Shown one piece after another: positions 23,673-35,939 of a DNA stretch of 64,000 nucleotides. Made by a program: the position numbers and the translations under genes. Position 1 is the stretch's first letter; every line of letters starts with the position of its first letter. This DNA is from Corythucha ciliata (Eukaryota; Arthropoda; Insecta; Hemiptera; Tingidae). The stretch covers positions 31,725,253-31,789,252 of the forward strand of contig CM075939.1 of NCBI GenBank assembly GCA_038030265.1. Reading direction: 5' to 3'. Under the pieces are notes generated by a model. It did not search any database and had not been told where the DNA came from. It was given only the letters and a program-made list of their open reading frames with translations.

Positions 23673-23725
23673 AAACAAACCGGTTTCGGCTGCTCACCAT
23701 CTTCAGCGCATAGAAGTACACTCAA
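23673..23725. repeat. Penelope-associated-type AACCGGTTTCGGC motif, copy 1
   Basis: AAACAAACCGGTTTCGGCTG followed by CTCACCATCTTCAGCG also occurs with few changes in both arms of the palindrome at 45463-45668. The complement, CTGAAGATGG...CCGAAACCGG, resembles a motif I recall from arthropod Penelope-like element ends. That link is from memory and not verified. Confidence 0.5.
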
Positions 23726-23773
23726 GTCTTGGTCTTGTTCTTGCTTTTCGCATCACTGAGTAGGAAGGACTTA

Positions 23774-24228
23774 GGCACCAAATATAGTGAGAATTTTTGA
23801 AAAAAGTGTCAGATTAGGCGAATCCCTCCAGATAATCGTCAGATTACGAGAGGGCACGTTTAGGACGTCGCGTCGGAATGAAGCACATATATCTCAATCT
23901 GACGCGCTCGTGTATTTCAAAATTACGATTTTTTTTTTGCACATCCCGATAAGAACCACGAGTTTGCGTCACCTCCAAATCGTCAGATTATTGAACGAGA
24001 GCTTATTTTAGGTCCACTTAACATTCCCTTAGAATATATATGTCGCATCCGTATCGAGTAATTGTCCACTTCACGAAATGGATGTCCACTTCACGAAGTG
24101 GCTCCACTTGCCGTAACTTCAAAAAATTACGACATCTGGACAAAAAAATTGTCCATTTCTTGAAAAGGAAATAGTGTTTGTCCGGTTGCTGAAATCAAGC
24201 TTCCTTACCGAGCGCTCGAGTAAATCCC
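23774..24228. repeat. modular repeat of about 133-bp units, locus A
   Basis: The segment runs from GGCACCAAATATAG to CGCTCGAGTAAATCCCC. It contains alternating conserved blocks: ATCGTCAGATTA (23836, 23980) and AATCTGACGCGCTCG (23895). Locus B (34570-35145) holds the same blocks in reverse orientation and locus C (35940-36330) holds a diverged set. It is non-coding. Confidence 0.7.
24061..24106. repeat. short tandem palindromic duplication
   Basis: TGTCCACTTCACGAARTGG occurs twice in tandem (about 21-bp period), and the second copy contains the palindrome CCACTTCACGAAGTGG. Confidence 0.7.
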
Positions 24229-25603
24229 CTAATGTTATAAATTTGCCTAACTTATGTTAATAATTTTGCCTTATGACTCGAGCGGCAATAGTCCTTTCGG
24301 GGACTTCCAGCTCCTCCAGTCCCTGTCCCTTTTCTATAGGACCAAGAAGTGGCTAAGAACTTGTTGCAACGACTGAAACTTGGTAGTTTACAGGCCTGTG
24401 TGAGTTCCTGACGATAAAAACTATTCATCTCTACGATGGAAGGCCCAGATAAAGGGACTAAATTACCGCGCAGTTTACCGTTTCAGGGACCAAAATTTAA
24501 GGTTTAGCTTCAAAAGTAATAGTTTATGGGGGGAAAAATTACCAGTTTTAGGACAACAAAATCTGGAATAGAAGGCTAAAAACGACAGTTTTTCACCAAA
24601 GATTTATGTATCGTCGAAAATAAAGGATAGTGGGAAGAAAAATGAAAAGACCCGCAATTGGGCGAAAATCGTATTTTATTTAGCCCAAAAAAATAGGGTA
24701 GAGGGAAAAAGCCTTGCGGCATAAAAAACCCTCGAGTAAGTTTTAATGTATCAATTAAATATCGGATAATGATTGCAATCGTGAACAAATTAACGTATGA
24801 ATTAAGTGGTAAAGCACATTTATCAAAGTATGAATATCAGAAGGTATAAAGCACAATTATAAAGCAATAGTTTGAACCCAAGTAAAGGGTTGCGGGGAAA
24901 CCCGCGAGTTAAGCTCATTATTCAAATGGAATGAGTGGAATGAGATATGGATAGCTTACCGGTTGTTTAATCCCGGTCTGTGTTTGACACGAGTGGCTTG
25001 CTGGTTGTTTGATTCCGGTTTTATGTAAGTGATTTGTGATAGAAGGGCGTTCAACGTACGCCATTCCCCCCATCTATCGTTTTTTAGGGGAAGACGCTAC
25101 AGGGAAAAATATTTTTCTTGTGAATTATGTTTTTACGTTTCGGTAAATTTCATTCAACAAAACAATTTAGTTTACGACGGATGGTAACCGTTTCTGTGCA
25201 AATTCACTATCACTGATGACCACAAATTGATTATTTCCAGTTCTCAATACCCGAATATACCTATAAACCTGTATAAAGGCAATGGTGCATCTGACATTGT
25301 TCCCAGTGAAGCTGCCCACCCATAGATCAAGGGCTGACTACGCCCCTGACTTATTTCATGACATGCGAAATTACAGCATGTGATCACGACAGGTCATCAT
25401 CATCAAACAGTAGAAATTCCACGAGATCACCACCCTTTGTTTCGTCAGTGATCACATAAAAATCATTTCTCAGATTTCTCGGATTTGTCTCTCTAAAAAC
25501 CCTCGTTTTGATGTTTCTGGCTCACTAAAACCCCAGTTTCGTGAGTTTTGTTGCTGAAAAACAAATTATGCAGGGTTGACTTATTCAAAAGCAAATTTTG
25601 CGG
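24229..25603. other. non-coding stretch, minor tandem duplication
   Basis: No gene is supported. Near 24950-25025 a block (GGCTTGCTGGTTGTTTGATT against AGCTTACCGGTTGTTTAATC) is repeated once with a spacing of about 49 bp. Confidence 0.45.
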
Positions 25604-26449
25604 ACACGAACGGATTTTTTGACAGGCCAGAACCGCAGATTTAGACCGTGGGTTTTTCCAAAAGGCCAAATCTGCGGGCTTTTAGCCGGTCGTTGCCCAC
25701 TCACGTGCAGTCCTCGCCTTCGGGAAAACTTACCAACGGTTCAAACCCATTCGTGTATGGTGAAACCCACCGATTTTGAAAAACAAAATCCGCAGGCCTG
25801 AACTGTCGAGCATTCCACAGACCAAAGGCAAAAGCGACGGATTTCGCATTTTTCTAAGGAAAAAGGCCAGCCATGTGCGTCTTGATGGGTCTATGGGCGT
25901 GACTCGACGGTGTAATGGATACAACACTCGCTTCGAAAACCAGTGGGCCTGGGTTCAAATCCAGCTATTGCCCATTTTGCCATAAGGCTGCAGCGAGCTA
26001 TGCCATGGCTTTCTCGGGTTCGTGTGGGCGTTCTCGGCGGTGGTGCGCGTATTTGTCGATATACAACGTTTAATTTGGTGCGAGAACGCGGTTTCAGTCG
26101 TCAGCTCCCAGCTTTTACCCAATTTTATGCTTATTATTTTTATTAATTTTAATTTTTCCATTTGCGTAAACAAACAAACCCACGAACAAGAACCGAACGT
26201 TAGTCGGCCTGTCAAAGGCCTGTTAGTGGCTTTTGACAGGCCGATCCTTCAGATTTCAAAACCCGCGGGTCTAGAGTTCCGAGATCCGTCGGTCTCAACT
26301 GCACGTGTATGTCGATAAACACATAAAAATAAACATCGGCCCTCGGGTTTAGAGAACTGATGGTCAAACCGAAGTTCTTGGCCAACCCACAGACCAGGAC
26401 CGCGGGCTTCCCAAAAAAATCCGTGGCCTGTCAAAAAATCTGTTCGTGT
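25604..26449. mobile_element. inverted-repeat element, TTTTTTGACAGGCC ends
   Basis: The left end (25604-25628) and right end (26425-26449) are inverted repeats of 25 bp with one mismatch, each containing TTTTTTGACAGGCC or its complement. The GGCCTGTCAAA motif recurs inside near 26202-26242. The interior also holds a SINE copy at 25898-26050. No transposase frame is visible, so it is a non-autonomous DNA element. Confidence 0.6.
25898..26050 (+). mobile_element. tRNA-Arg-like SINE, head-and-body copy
   Basis: The head CGGTGTAATGGATACAACAC, the B box GGTTCAAATCC and the body up to GTTCGTGTGGGCGTTCTCGG match the SINE at 7913-8199. The second tRNA-like module and poly(A) tail found there are absent here. 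No target duplication could be defined, so it may be an older or monomeric copy. Confidence 0.65.
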
Positions 26450-27624
26450 ATGGGCACCTTTTGTCTCACTAAAAAATCATTTCACTTGTTCCACTAGCTA
26501 ACTAACCATTTTCGCAGGTCGGGTTTTCACGAAGCTGGTGCAAGCCATCTTCGCCAATTTTCCCCAAATTCCTTTTACAAAGTATATTATTATTCTTTAT
26601 CCAAATTCCCTATATTCTACTATAAGCTTATTGCTACGTGTCTGGGATGTCTATGCAACCAAACAAAATGCATAATTTTCATATCAGAGGTATGCCTCTA
26701 AAATTATGATGGCCGGGGGGGGGGGGCAATTGGTAAAACTGTAGCAGCCAGGTGGTAAAATTAACTCTCAACCCCCTATATTTTGCTACTTGTGCCCCTG
26801 AGTCCGACTACTATACATATACAAGCCCGACTACTGTATACAAGTCCGAATTCTACACAAAAGTCCGAGTATAGTAAACGGTATAGCAAACCTCATTTTG
26901 TTGGATTATTAAACACTTACTCAGCGCTGAGCTAGATTGACAGTTTTGCAAGTTCGGCAAAAGACTAAGTGCTCATCAAGCGCTGAACAAGTCTAAAGTT
27001 TTGCAATGCGGCCAACGCATGCATTGTGACACAATCAGATTTAAAATTGTAATGAACGCGGACCACTGCGGCGGTGGTTGCGTTGGTCTTGAACATGCAG
27101 GAGCATCGGATGTGTCAGCTCTTAACGATTAGTAAGAACTTAACGATTAGTAAGAAGATAAATATTTTAATTAAACTCTTTTAATAGTGGAAGAATCACA
27201 GCGTCCAATTTCTGAAAATGTCAGAAACGAATAAATCTTCGGGGAGAACAGGAAAATCAAAATTAGTAGGAGTAATGCTGGCAGGCGTGCGGGAGCCTAA
27301 ACTTTTCCAGCCTCCCGCCTTCCCCTCGCTCCGTGGCAGCTGTTTTCTGTTCCTCACCTCTTCGTCCGGAAACGAACGTTGAAAGAGTGGGAGGTGCGGC
27401 TGGAATTTAATTCCGAGGAATATATTTTCAGTGAAATGTACTGCCCAATTAGCAAAGGTATTCCAGTTATTTGTCTGACTTGGCCCTGTCGCGGTTGCTT
27501 TTCAAAGAGTTGGGGAGTTTTGGTTGTGGAAGGGGGGCAGATAAAATGGGGTTGTCTCCCACGAGCCCTCTCCTCAACAATGCCTGTAATTAATAACAGG
27601 GTTTTTCTTCGCGCCATGATTGTT

Positions 27625-27658
<34 letters not shown>

Positions 27659-29479
27659 GGGAATGAGGGCAATGGGAATTCAGGGGCGAACGGAATGAGC
27701 GAGTTGAGTTTGGTGTCGGGGGGAAAAATACGGGGTATCCAAGTTTTGCAAACTGTAGATTCAATATCAATTTATTTTAGTCCCTGTAAGAAAAATGATG
27801 GCCCATTAAAAAAAAAGTTCAAAACATAGGGAGCAAGAAGAAGTGGTGTGAGAGAAAGAAAAAAAGGAAATTAGAATTCAGGAGAGAAATAAGTTGACTG
27901 TGGGGGAGGTATGGGATCGAGAAGGAAAAGCTGTTTTTTCCGGCCTCTTCAAGTTCTTGTTTTCAGTGAAAAGATCTGCGCCTTTCCCGACCTTTTTCCC
28001 TTCCAACCCCTCCTTTCAAACACAGCATCATTTCTCCCGTCCCAGTCACACCCTTATCCTAAACCTTCATGCCCTTACAGAGTCCCTCCCCTATTTTCAA
28101 ACTCCTTGAAACCGCCGTGGATTAATGTCATTCTCGAAAGCGTTTGTCACTCTATGTGCGCCTATAATATGTATAGAAAACGAATAAAATAGTAACGGAA
28201 TGGGGGAAACTTGAAAACGTCACACGCTATTTATGCGTATATATGTACATACATACGTATTAGCAAACCTTAGTGATGAAACTTCACGTTTTCAAAAGGA
28301 ATTCAAATATAAAGAAGACTGTAAATGGGAATATCATTTTCACCACATTTATTTGTAATGGTTAGTCAAAAATAGGGAACTGTGGATCATTGCACACCAA
28401 CTGGAATCACACATTGTGGTGAAATGTCTGAAGACAAATTTTATAATTGAATAATGATCATTCCACTAATGCTTGGAATTGAAAGTATCCCACCTTTTCT
28501 ATTTCCATATTGGACGCACTAAGCTGATAAGTGGTTACCAGAATCCGTCCAACATAAAATAATTTTCACAGCGACGAAGTGCCGTGTTCTCTTCCAGCTT
28601 TCTCGTTCAAACGAAATAGGCACTCTGAATTGATAAGTATAGGTATAATTTGTTTGAAATGTTCTAGCGTAATAATAAGGATTTAAATGTAATTAAGTAT
28701 ATTCATTACGAGTATGATGCTAAATTTTTCAAGTATGTACCATTTATCATGTCGTTTCAGGTACTAGATATATTTGCGACGTTAAAATTTATGGAGGTAC
28801 GAAAACGATGGGATTGGAAAACATCATAAATGAATAGATACATTTTGCAATTTTTATACACCTTTACTACCTATTTATATACCCCTGCCCCTTACCATTA
28901 CTACTGGAAAGGGGTAGGGCTATTTGACGGTAGAACAGCACACGTTGTGAAAATAGCATTGTCAGGTGTGGGTAGCAGGAGTAAAGTGAGAGATTGTAAA
29001 TAATGCAAAATGGGGAATAGTGGAACCGTACCCGATCCGTTGTCGTCCCTACGATTACAACCAAGAAGGCCACCACTCGGTTTTACAAGTGGTCGGAAGG
29101 GGTTGAGTCTTGTGGTCAGAGACTACCCTTTCCCACCGTCCACCGTTCTTATCCCTTTTCAGCAAACAACCACACTCCTCTTCTTCTTCTTCACGAGTAT
29201 TTTGCTTTTAAGGATTGGGGTTGATGAGAAGTGAGTGGTGTGCGTGGAAGAGCGAAATGGACTTCTTGTTTAGTTTGGAAAATCGTTGGTTGGCGAGTGA
29301 GGAAGGGGTACTTCCTTTGCTTCTGTATTTAAGTCCTTAGCTCGCAAAACGATGGTGTAAGTTATGTGAGAGGGTGTGAAAAGAAGAAGAAGAAGAAGAA
29401 GAGTTGACTGTCAAAGGAGCGAAAGTAATCCACTACATTTTTACTGTGGGAGAGATAAACATGACTCTGAATTAATAAG
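26450..29479. other. non-coding stretch with poly(T) and GAA microsatellites
   Basis: Contains a poly(T) run at about 27629-27655 and a (GAA)n run at about 29376-29401. Three or four AAGTCCGA/AGCCCGACTACT-like units lie at 26803-26868. Open frames at 27354-27657, 27894-28192 and 29010-29234 show no recognisable domain. Confidence 0.45.
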
Positions 29480-30560
29480 TAATTGATAAGTATAGTAAGA
29501 CGACCTACGGTAGACAACCTTCAAAATACAGGTACAGCAACACGGATTTCAGCACCATGTTTGATCCCTCAGTCATTAGGGTGGAGATCATACAATCAGA
29601 CAGGTAAAATCACAGACGCCATGTTCTTTCTTATCAATTATCAGTCTAGTAAAATCCACCTTTTGTTGATGCTTTGTGGAGCTCCGTTTAAACTGATAAA
29701 AACGATCATGGCGCTGTATGCGTCTACCAACCAATGCCGGTGCCAATTCACCGGTATAGTTTTCTCCCAAACCGGGCATTCATGCAAGCTCCCCATTGTC
29801 ATCGAAGCAACAAACAAACGCGGAATGCGGTCGAAATAAATGAAAATACCCTACTTATCAATGAGAGGTGATAATTGTAATAATATGAGGGACCAAGTAT
29901 GGTGCGTGTTTCAGTACTCGTGTTTTATAGTGCCTTACCTACAGGTGGTGTGAAAGAGAATATACCTAAATATGTCCCAAGATATGGAGGACAGCCGTTG
30001 TGGTGCCAGTTCTAAAGTCAAGCTGGCAGTTACAGGCCCGTGGCGATAACAAGTTGAATTGGGAAAACTATGGAGCTGTGCATGTTGGTGAAGCGGCTGA
30101 TGGGTTTGCTGGAAGGAGAGCGGCTGTTAAATTCATATGCCAGTGTGGGTATCGAACCGGATGATCTCCGGTAGATCATGCGGTGCAATTCAAGAATGTG
30201 ATCTCGTAGGATATGTATTATGTATAGCTGACATGTGGTAGTGGTCTTCTTTGAGCTGGCAAGGGCTTTTAATATGACATGGGACATGGGGGCAACTGAT
30301 TGTGAAGAGACTGCTTGACGGGGGGATAGCATTGTAAGATTGCTGCACTATCTCAGGCAATTGTTGGAGAAGTGAATATTCCGGGGCGTTATGTCAACGA
30401 CCATAATACAGGAAAATTTAATACCGCTAGGATCGGTGCTTATAGCGAGGTCCACGTTTTGGCAGCTATTGACGGGATAATCAAAGGTATCCCGTGGGAG
30501 GTCAGTGTACGCCGATTATTACCATTTACATGTCAGACGATGCAAATTAGGATCTAGATA
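29480..30560 (+). pseudogene. Jockey-like LINE RT relic, heavily broken
   Basis: Several frames together follow a Jockey-type RT. Examples are PFKLIKTIMALYAST (about 29690); a stretch like YRPVAIT...IGKTMELCMLVKRLMGLLEGERLLNS (30030-30125, over the 20-residue limit only if joined, so given in part); VVVFFELARAFNMTW (about 30236); and LAAIDGIIKGIPW (about 30460). Stops and frame changes fall between all of these blocks, and the order suggests more than one relic or a rearranged one. No catalytic YxDD box survives clearly. It is an old, dead copy. Confidence 0.6.
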
Positions 30561-30620
30561 AAATCGTGCAAATAAGTAGCGAGAATGCTAGATAGAAGAG
30601 CTGGGTAAATTTTCTCGGTT

Positions 30621-32203
30621 CACTGAGAAAAGTACAGCCTTTTTCGGTCGATTCTTAACCAACCTTCGGCTTCTTTTTGGATAGCACGATGGTCGATTGA
30701 ACTTGAACCGAAGATCATCGGTCAGGCATTACCCGAAGAATTATCTATCGGCCCCAAGATCGGTCAGCAGGGTACCCGAAAGTCGGCTAGCCTGTCACCC
30801 GATTTTTGGTTTTCTTTAGCCCGAGAATCCTACGTTCGGCTAGTAATTGAAACGATGGCATTTTAATCGGTTAACCGGAAGCCTACATTCGGCTAGGAAT
30901 TCAACCGAAGTGAGATGTTTTCGGTTGACCTGTAACCGTTCATTCGGGTGAGCTGTCATTGGAAGTATTTTCTTCGTGTTGCTCTTGAACTGAACATCGA
31001 TCAATCTGGCATGCACCTTCGGTTGTCTGTGTACCAACCTGCCTCGCCATGTTGGTTAAAGCTTTACTGAAAAGGAGCCAGATATTATGACCATTTACTA
31101 ATGAACCGGCTATTAAGCAAACCCCTAGTTAATTGGCCAGGCTGAAAAGTTTAGCCTCGCTGGATCATCAGCAAATTTTCATGTCAGCTGACTGAGGATT
31201 CACAGAGCAACATCACCAATGATGAAAGATTATAATCCTTCCTAACAAGCCTACAAGCAGGGCTGGGCAGTAATTGAATTACATGTAATTGAATTACGTA
31301 ATTCAATTACAATTAGTAATTGGTAATTTGTAATTGATAACAACACGCCATTGTAATTGGTAATTTGTAATTAAAAGCACTTTTTCGAAGTAATTTGTAA
31401 TTAACAATTACCAATTACATTTCCATCTTCAGAGTCAATATTACTTCGAAAACTCAGCGGGTACTATTTCGCGCCTTACTTGGAGATTTGGAGGAGATTT
31501 TGCATGAAATACTCTGAAAAATACGTGTTTCACGCACGTGTGCACGCTTATCCCTCCCTCTACCTTTTTAAGCAATAATCACCATTTTTTGGTATTAACG
31601 AGCAAAATTGTAAAAAAAGAACTTCAAATAAGGTAAGACACAAATAAGGCAACAGGCGCCGGTCTGTTGTGTTTTTGATGGGTAACAACTGTTAAGGCGG
31701 GCTAAGATAAAGCGCGGAAGAGCTCTATACCCACACGCTTTTTGACCGAAAATATATTCGGTTGTTACGGCTACTTTATTCGGGTCGTGTGATAATCGAA
31801 AAATAAATTCAGTTGGGATTTCGTTTGGCTAGTCACCCGAAGAATTCATCCTTGAATCTATTCGTGTGAAGCTTACGCTTTCTGATCAACCGAATAATGT
31901 TCTGGGGTGAAACTCGCCCGATTGGTGTAAACACACGAACCCATCGTGTCAAAAATTATCTTGCCTAATTTTTACCTGAAAATTATCTTGCTTCGGTCAA
32001 AAGTTCAGTCCAACCGAAGAAGAAAAATGGCACATTTCGTGCGACAATCACTCGTGCTTCGTCCAATAAAACGCTTTAACCGAACCTTAAGTTGAATGTT
32101 GCACGAACGTCGTGCGATATCGACCCGAAAACTGCTGCCAGTTGACCGAACACCTATTCGGTTGCTTGGCAAATTTCTTCGGTAGAACATTTTTTTCTCA
32201 GTG
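30621..32203. mobile_element. 1.6-kb non-autonomous DNA element, CACTGAGAAAA ends
   Basis: The ends CACTGAGAAAA (30621-30631) and TTTTCTCAGTG (32193-32203) are perfect 11-bp inverted repeats with looser matching inside. Both flanking thirds (30630-31030 and 31735-32190) are studded with CCGAA/TTCGG pentamers in both orientations, while the middle holds an ATTAC/TAATTG-rich block. There is no transposase frame. The superfamily is undetermined, because I could not define a target duplication. Confidence 0.6.
31268..31425. repeat. cryptically simple TAATTG/AATTAC block
   Basis: The sequence is built almost only from GTAATTG, AATTAC and AATTTGTAATT variants, opening after GGGCTGGGCAG. It lies in the middle of the CCGAA-rich element and resembles in style, not sequence, the GTTAAC block at 44787-45106. 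Confidence 0.75.
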
Positions 32204-33160
32204 ATAGGCAAGACGAATGTGACGCATTTCTGCAAGTTGAGAAGACCCCAGCGAGGACTATTCGATGCCTTAGATGGTGATGGAATTGAGAATGTAAGGC
32301 TGTTGGGAGCGGTGTTCCACAATAATGCATTACAAAGAAAAAAAGAGGGTGATGAAACTTAGCTGGACCACCATGCCAACCGTAACAAAAATACTGAATA
32401 ATTTTAAGTTTTTTAGTGGTTGATATGAACCACGGAACTGTTCTGCGTTGAAAAAACAGAAAACCGCATGAATTATGAAAGGACATTATATGATACCACC
32501 TAGATATTGCCTTGCCTCTCCTCAGAATAGAATAGAGACGGTGTGGTGTCGAAGCATTGAGGCCATTTCTGCATCCAATACATTTAGGGCATCAGAAAAA
32601 TAAGTTTTTACTTTTGTTTCTTATGAAGAACAAGAATTCGAGGCTGAAGAAAACTTGAGTGATTTCATTTTTTCCTGAAAAGAAGAAACCGTGATGTGCA
32701 AGTGTGAAATGGTTAGAGGCATGTTGTGGATCCGGGGGTATGAGTATAAGCCTTAGGCGAAAGTAATCCTCTGGAGATGGCAATCTTAGATAGTTCCTTG
32801 AGCGTAGATATCAAGAGAGAGTTTTTCGTCACCCGGGCTTCCCTTTCCTTTTTACCATTTCTTCTTCATCAGACATTTTCTCTCTTCTCCCCCTCACCAT
32901 TTCCTGAGTTCTTTAAAAAGCGGATCAAATGGGAACTTAATTCCAAAGCTTTATAGGACGTTATTTTTATTCCATTCCTTGGGAAATAAAAACTAAATCA
33001 ATAACTCCGTCATTTCGGCATTGAGTTATTTGGAAATTTCGTTCGTCCTTGAAGAACGTTGACTATAAAAGGTAGACTATAGCCGGTAAGACTGATCTGT
33101 CAGGAAAAACGTTGCCTACGGTAATAATTAATTACTTCTTTGCGACAAACATTGTATTGT
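32204..33160. other. non-coding stretch, no supported gene
   Basis: Open frames 32154-32486 and 32592-32783 (- strand) show no domain. No terminal repeats or RNA gene features were found. Confidence 0.45.
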
Positions 33161-33166
33161 GGCTCC

Positions 33167-33905
33167 GGGGAAAAACTGCTTAAGCCAATTTTTTAAGAAA
33201 TGTGGTTTTTAGCTGTCTTGAGCGCGCCACACACGATCAAACATGCTTGACAAGCATGGTTTTATTAGTACGCTTGTCAAGCATGTTTGACGTTTTACGC
33301 CACACCCACGTGGTCAAACTTGCCGTCAAGCTTCAACTTTAAAAGCGCGCTCAAGCTTCAGAAGTGTCCCAATACCCTTTTTTCTCGATGGTTTGAAGGT
33401 TGGATGGTTTGAAACACCCCACACGTTTATGTATGGTCTGTTTGTCAAACCTCATGTTTGCGAGCAAATGTTCTGGCAGTGACTGAAAACCGTCAAACGT
33501 GATGTCAAAAAATCTTCAAACATGACCCCACACACGATCAAACTTGCTTTTCAAGCGAGGTTGGCAAACCATGCTTGTCAAGCAGTGTGGTCCGCTTTAT
33601 AAAGATTGCTTTACTGCATAAACCTGTGGTGCCATTTTTGACCTCTATTATATGGTGATATATATTTTATTTTTTATGGCTCCCGTAAAAAAGCTTAATT
33701 CAGTAATGGTCCTAACAAACCAGGGAAAAGTAGCTTAAGTATACTTTAGTTATTCTTCCCACTCATTTTGCTGGGTGATCATGCATTTTGGCTAGAGGAA
33801 AACTGCTCAAGTCGACTTACGTGCTTTTTCCCCTTTTCAATGACGATAAATATCCATATGGATCTTGGGGAAAATAGCTAAAATCGACTTAAGCTGTTTT
33901 TCCCC
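33167..33905. repeat. four GGGGAAAA..GCTTAAG hairpin-like blocks
   Basis: Related blocks occur at 33167-33186, 33721-33749, 33796-33834 and 33867-33905. Each carries a GGGGAAAA-type start and a CTTAAG or GTCGACTTAAG centre. The last two are near-palindromes ending in TTTTTCCCC. Confidence 0.5.
33221..33598. mobile_element. inverted-repeat element rich in CAAACATGCTTG
   Basis: The ends GCGCGCCACAC...GCTTGACAAGCATGG and CCATGCTTGTCAAGC...GTGTGGTCCGC are inverted repeats. CCACACACGATCAAAC occurs twice (33230 and 33530), and the CAAACATG/CATGTTTG motif recurs several times. It is non-coding; the family is unknown. Confidence 0.6.
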
Positions 33906-34267
33906 GAGTGAGATTTGCAGTTGAAATTCAGACAGGACGAGTGGAAATGAACTGTTCTAGAGCAGCATTTTATGTAAATGAAAACGCTATTAGTGTTCCA
34001 ATACGAAAAACATCGCGTTTTAACTCTTAGTTTTGAAAATGTTGAGTCGCTGCGCGTACCTACCTTACATTCTGCATTCAATAATGATCACATGTTCATC
34101 TTTGAGCTTATCAATTGATCAATTATGCACGATTTCTTATGCTCTATACCAGCAGTACTACAACTTACTACATAATATTACATTCATTTTTTATGAGTGA
34201 CGTGGAAAGTGGGTTTTTGGGGGCTCCCTCTAAGCGCGAATGGTCCACGATGACCCAATTTATTGTT

Positions 34268-34456
34268 GGCTGATATTCCGCTCGAAGAATTCAAGGAGAA
34301 ATTATTGAACCCTTAGCCATATGTTCATTTTTTAATGAATGCGCATTTCGGAGCGACCCCCGCTCCCTCATCAGCACAAATAAACAAAATGAACACCACC
34401 GTTATCAACACAACACAGTGTTCAATAATTCCTCATTGAATTCTTCGAGAATTATG
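34268..34456. mobile_element. foldback element, GAATTC-arm type
   Basis: The left arm (34272-34307, CGAAGAATTCAAGGAG...) and right arm (34428-34455, ...CATTGAATTCTTCG) are inverted copies of about 30 bp, both containing AATTATTGAAC or its complement. No coding capacity is present. Confidence 0.55.
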
Positions 34457-34569
34457 GTCCACTTCCTCGCCCGCCAACAGTCGTTTAATCTATAAATTAA
34501 TTACATAAATTGAGAACTGAGCTAAATTACCATGCCAAACTATTGCCTTATAGTGGGGGAGCCCACGAT

Positions 34570-35145
34570 GCTATATGGGGATTTACTCGAGCGTCGTAGA
34601 GACCTATTGGGTTGCAAAGCTTATATGATAAAAAGATAAAATTGTTATATGATGCACACCTTTTCATCGGTGGGGGGAGCGGCTATAGACTTTCAAAAAT
34701 GTAAAAAAAAAAAAAAAAAAAAAACTGTTGTATATACATTCTCGAGCGCGTCAGATATTTACAGCATCAATTGTCTCCGTATTTTTAATGAAGTATGCAT
34801 GTTAATCTGACAGTTTGCATGGTGGGGGTGGTCGTACGTAAGGGTTGAAAATGAAAAAAAAAATAATAATAATGGAGCGCGTCAGATTTTCTAAGGAATG
34901 TTAAGTGAACCTAAAATAAGCTCTCATTCAATAATCTGACGATTTGGAGGTGACGCAAACTCGTGGCCCTTATCAGAATGTGCAAAAAAAATCGTCATTT
35001 TGAAATACTCTAGCGCGTCAAATTAAGATATATATGCTTCATACTGACGTTCTAAACGTGCTCTCTAGTAATCTGACGATTATCTGAAGGGATTCGCCTA
35101 ATCTGACACTTTTTTAAAAATTCCCCCTATATTTGGTGCCTATGT
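34570..35145. repeat. modular repeat of about 133-bp units, locus B
   Basis: Read on the - strand it runs from GGCACCAAATATAG to CTCGAGTAAATCCCC, like locus A. The GCGCGTCAGAT/GCGCGTCAAAT block recurs at about 34747, 34879 and 35013, giving a spacing of 132-134 bp, with AATCTGAC blocks between. A (A)20 run lies at 34704-34723. It is longer than locus A by about one unit. Confidence 0.7.
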
Positions 35146-35312
35146 CCTAGTTTTCTGCACCATTTTCGAAAGAGTAAGTTGAGGTTAACTGAAATTGTGA
35201 TGTAAAGGACCTTTTTCTACAATAGTTGAATAATGATAACATTATTCAACTGATATGAGAGAGAAAAGCGCAATTTTTTTAAAACTTAATTATTCAACAC
35301 ATATGGCAACCT

Positions 35313-35408
35313 ATTCAGTAAAATTTAGCGCCGGCGCTAATCCACCCGTCTTCCCGAATTGGAACATATGTTTCACACAAGACGGGTGGGCGCTAAGTTC
35401 CACTGAAT
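35313..35408. mobile_element. short palindromic MITE, AACATATGTTT core
   Basis: The ends ATTCAGTAAAATTTAGCGCC and GGGCGCTAAGTTCCACTGAAT are imperfect inverted repeats. The interior arms CCACCCGTCTTC and GACGGGTGG flank GAATTGGAACATATGTTT, a core shared with the elements at 12959-13090 and 37163-37298. Confidence 0.65.
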
Positions 35409-35939
35409 GAGGAAGTAACATAAAAAATAATAAAAAATCGCTGGAGACATTTTTTTTCTAAAGAAAATGACTAAATATGACCAGGAATTGAATATTAGTG
35501 CGTAAATGATTGATTTCGATTTATAGCGAAATAATAAAACTTGCCAATTTTTTTTTGTTACCTTAAACGGCCGGTCTGTGACTCGTGACGTAACTAAAGG
35601 GTCGTGACCCCTCCCAACCCTCCGCATCATGGCTGTTATCAAGTGTTTCCCCTTCTTGACCATCCCCTTTCTCTAAAGTCCTATTGTTTGATTTGTGGGA
35701 AGCTATTGTGAAGGTTATGCGAAGGCTGTTATTGCGTCATCAGTCTATCTAGCCTATTTCAAATGGGTCTCGCAACCCAATAGTTTTAAAAATTAATACA
35801 AAAATATAGGTCCTGATTTTATGTGAACGGATCGTGTTTTCATGAGTTTTGGTAACCAAGCTAGCTATCATGACGGCATGGTTTTGGAAAATGTGTTACT
35901 TCCTCATTGGCACCAAGAGTTGAATAATGACTAAACTTT

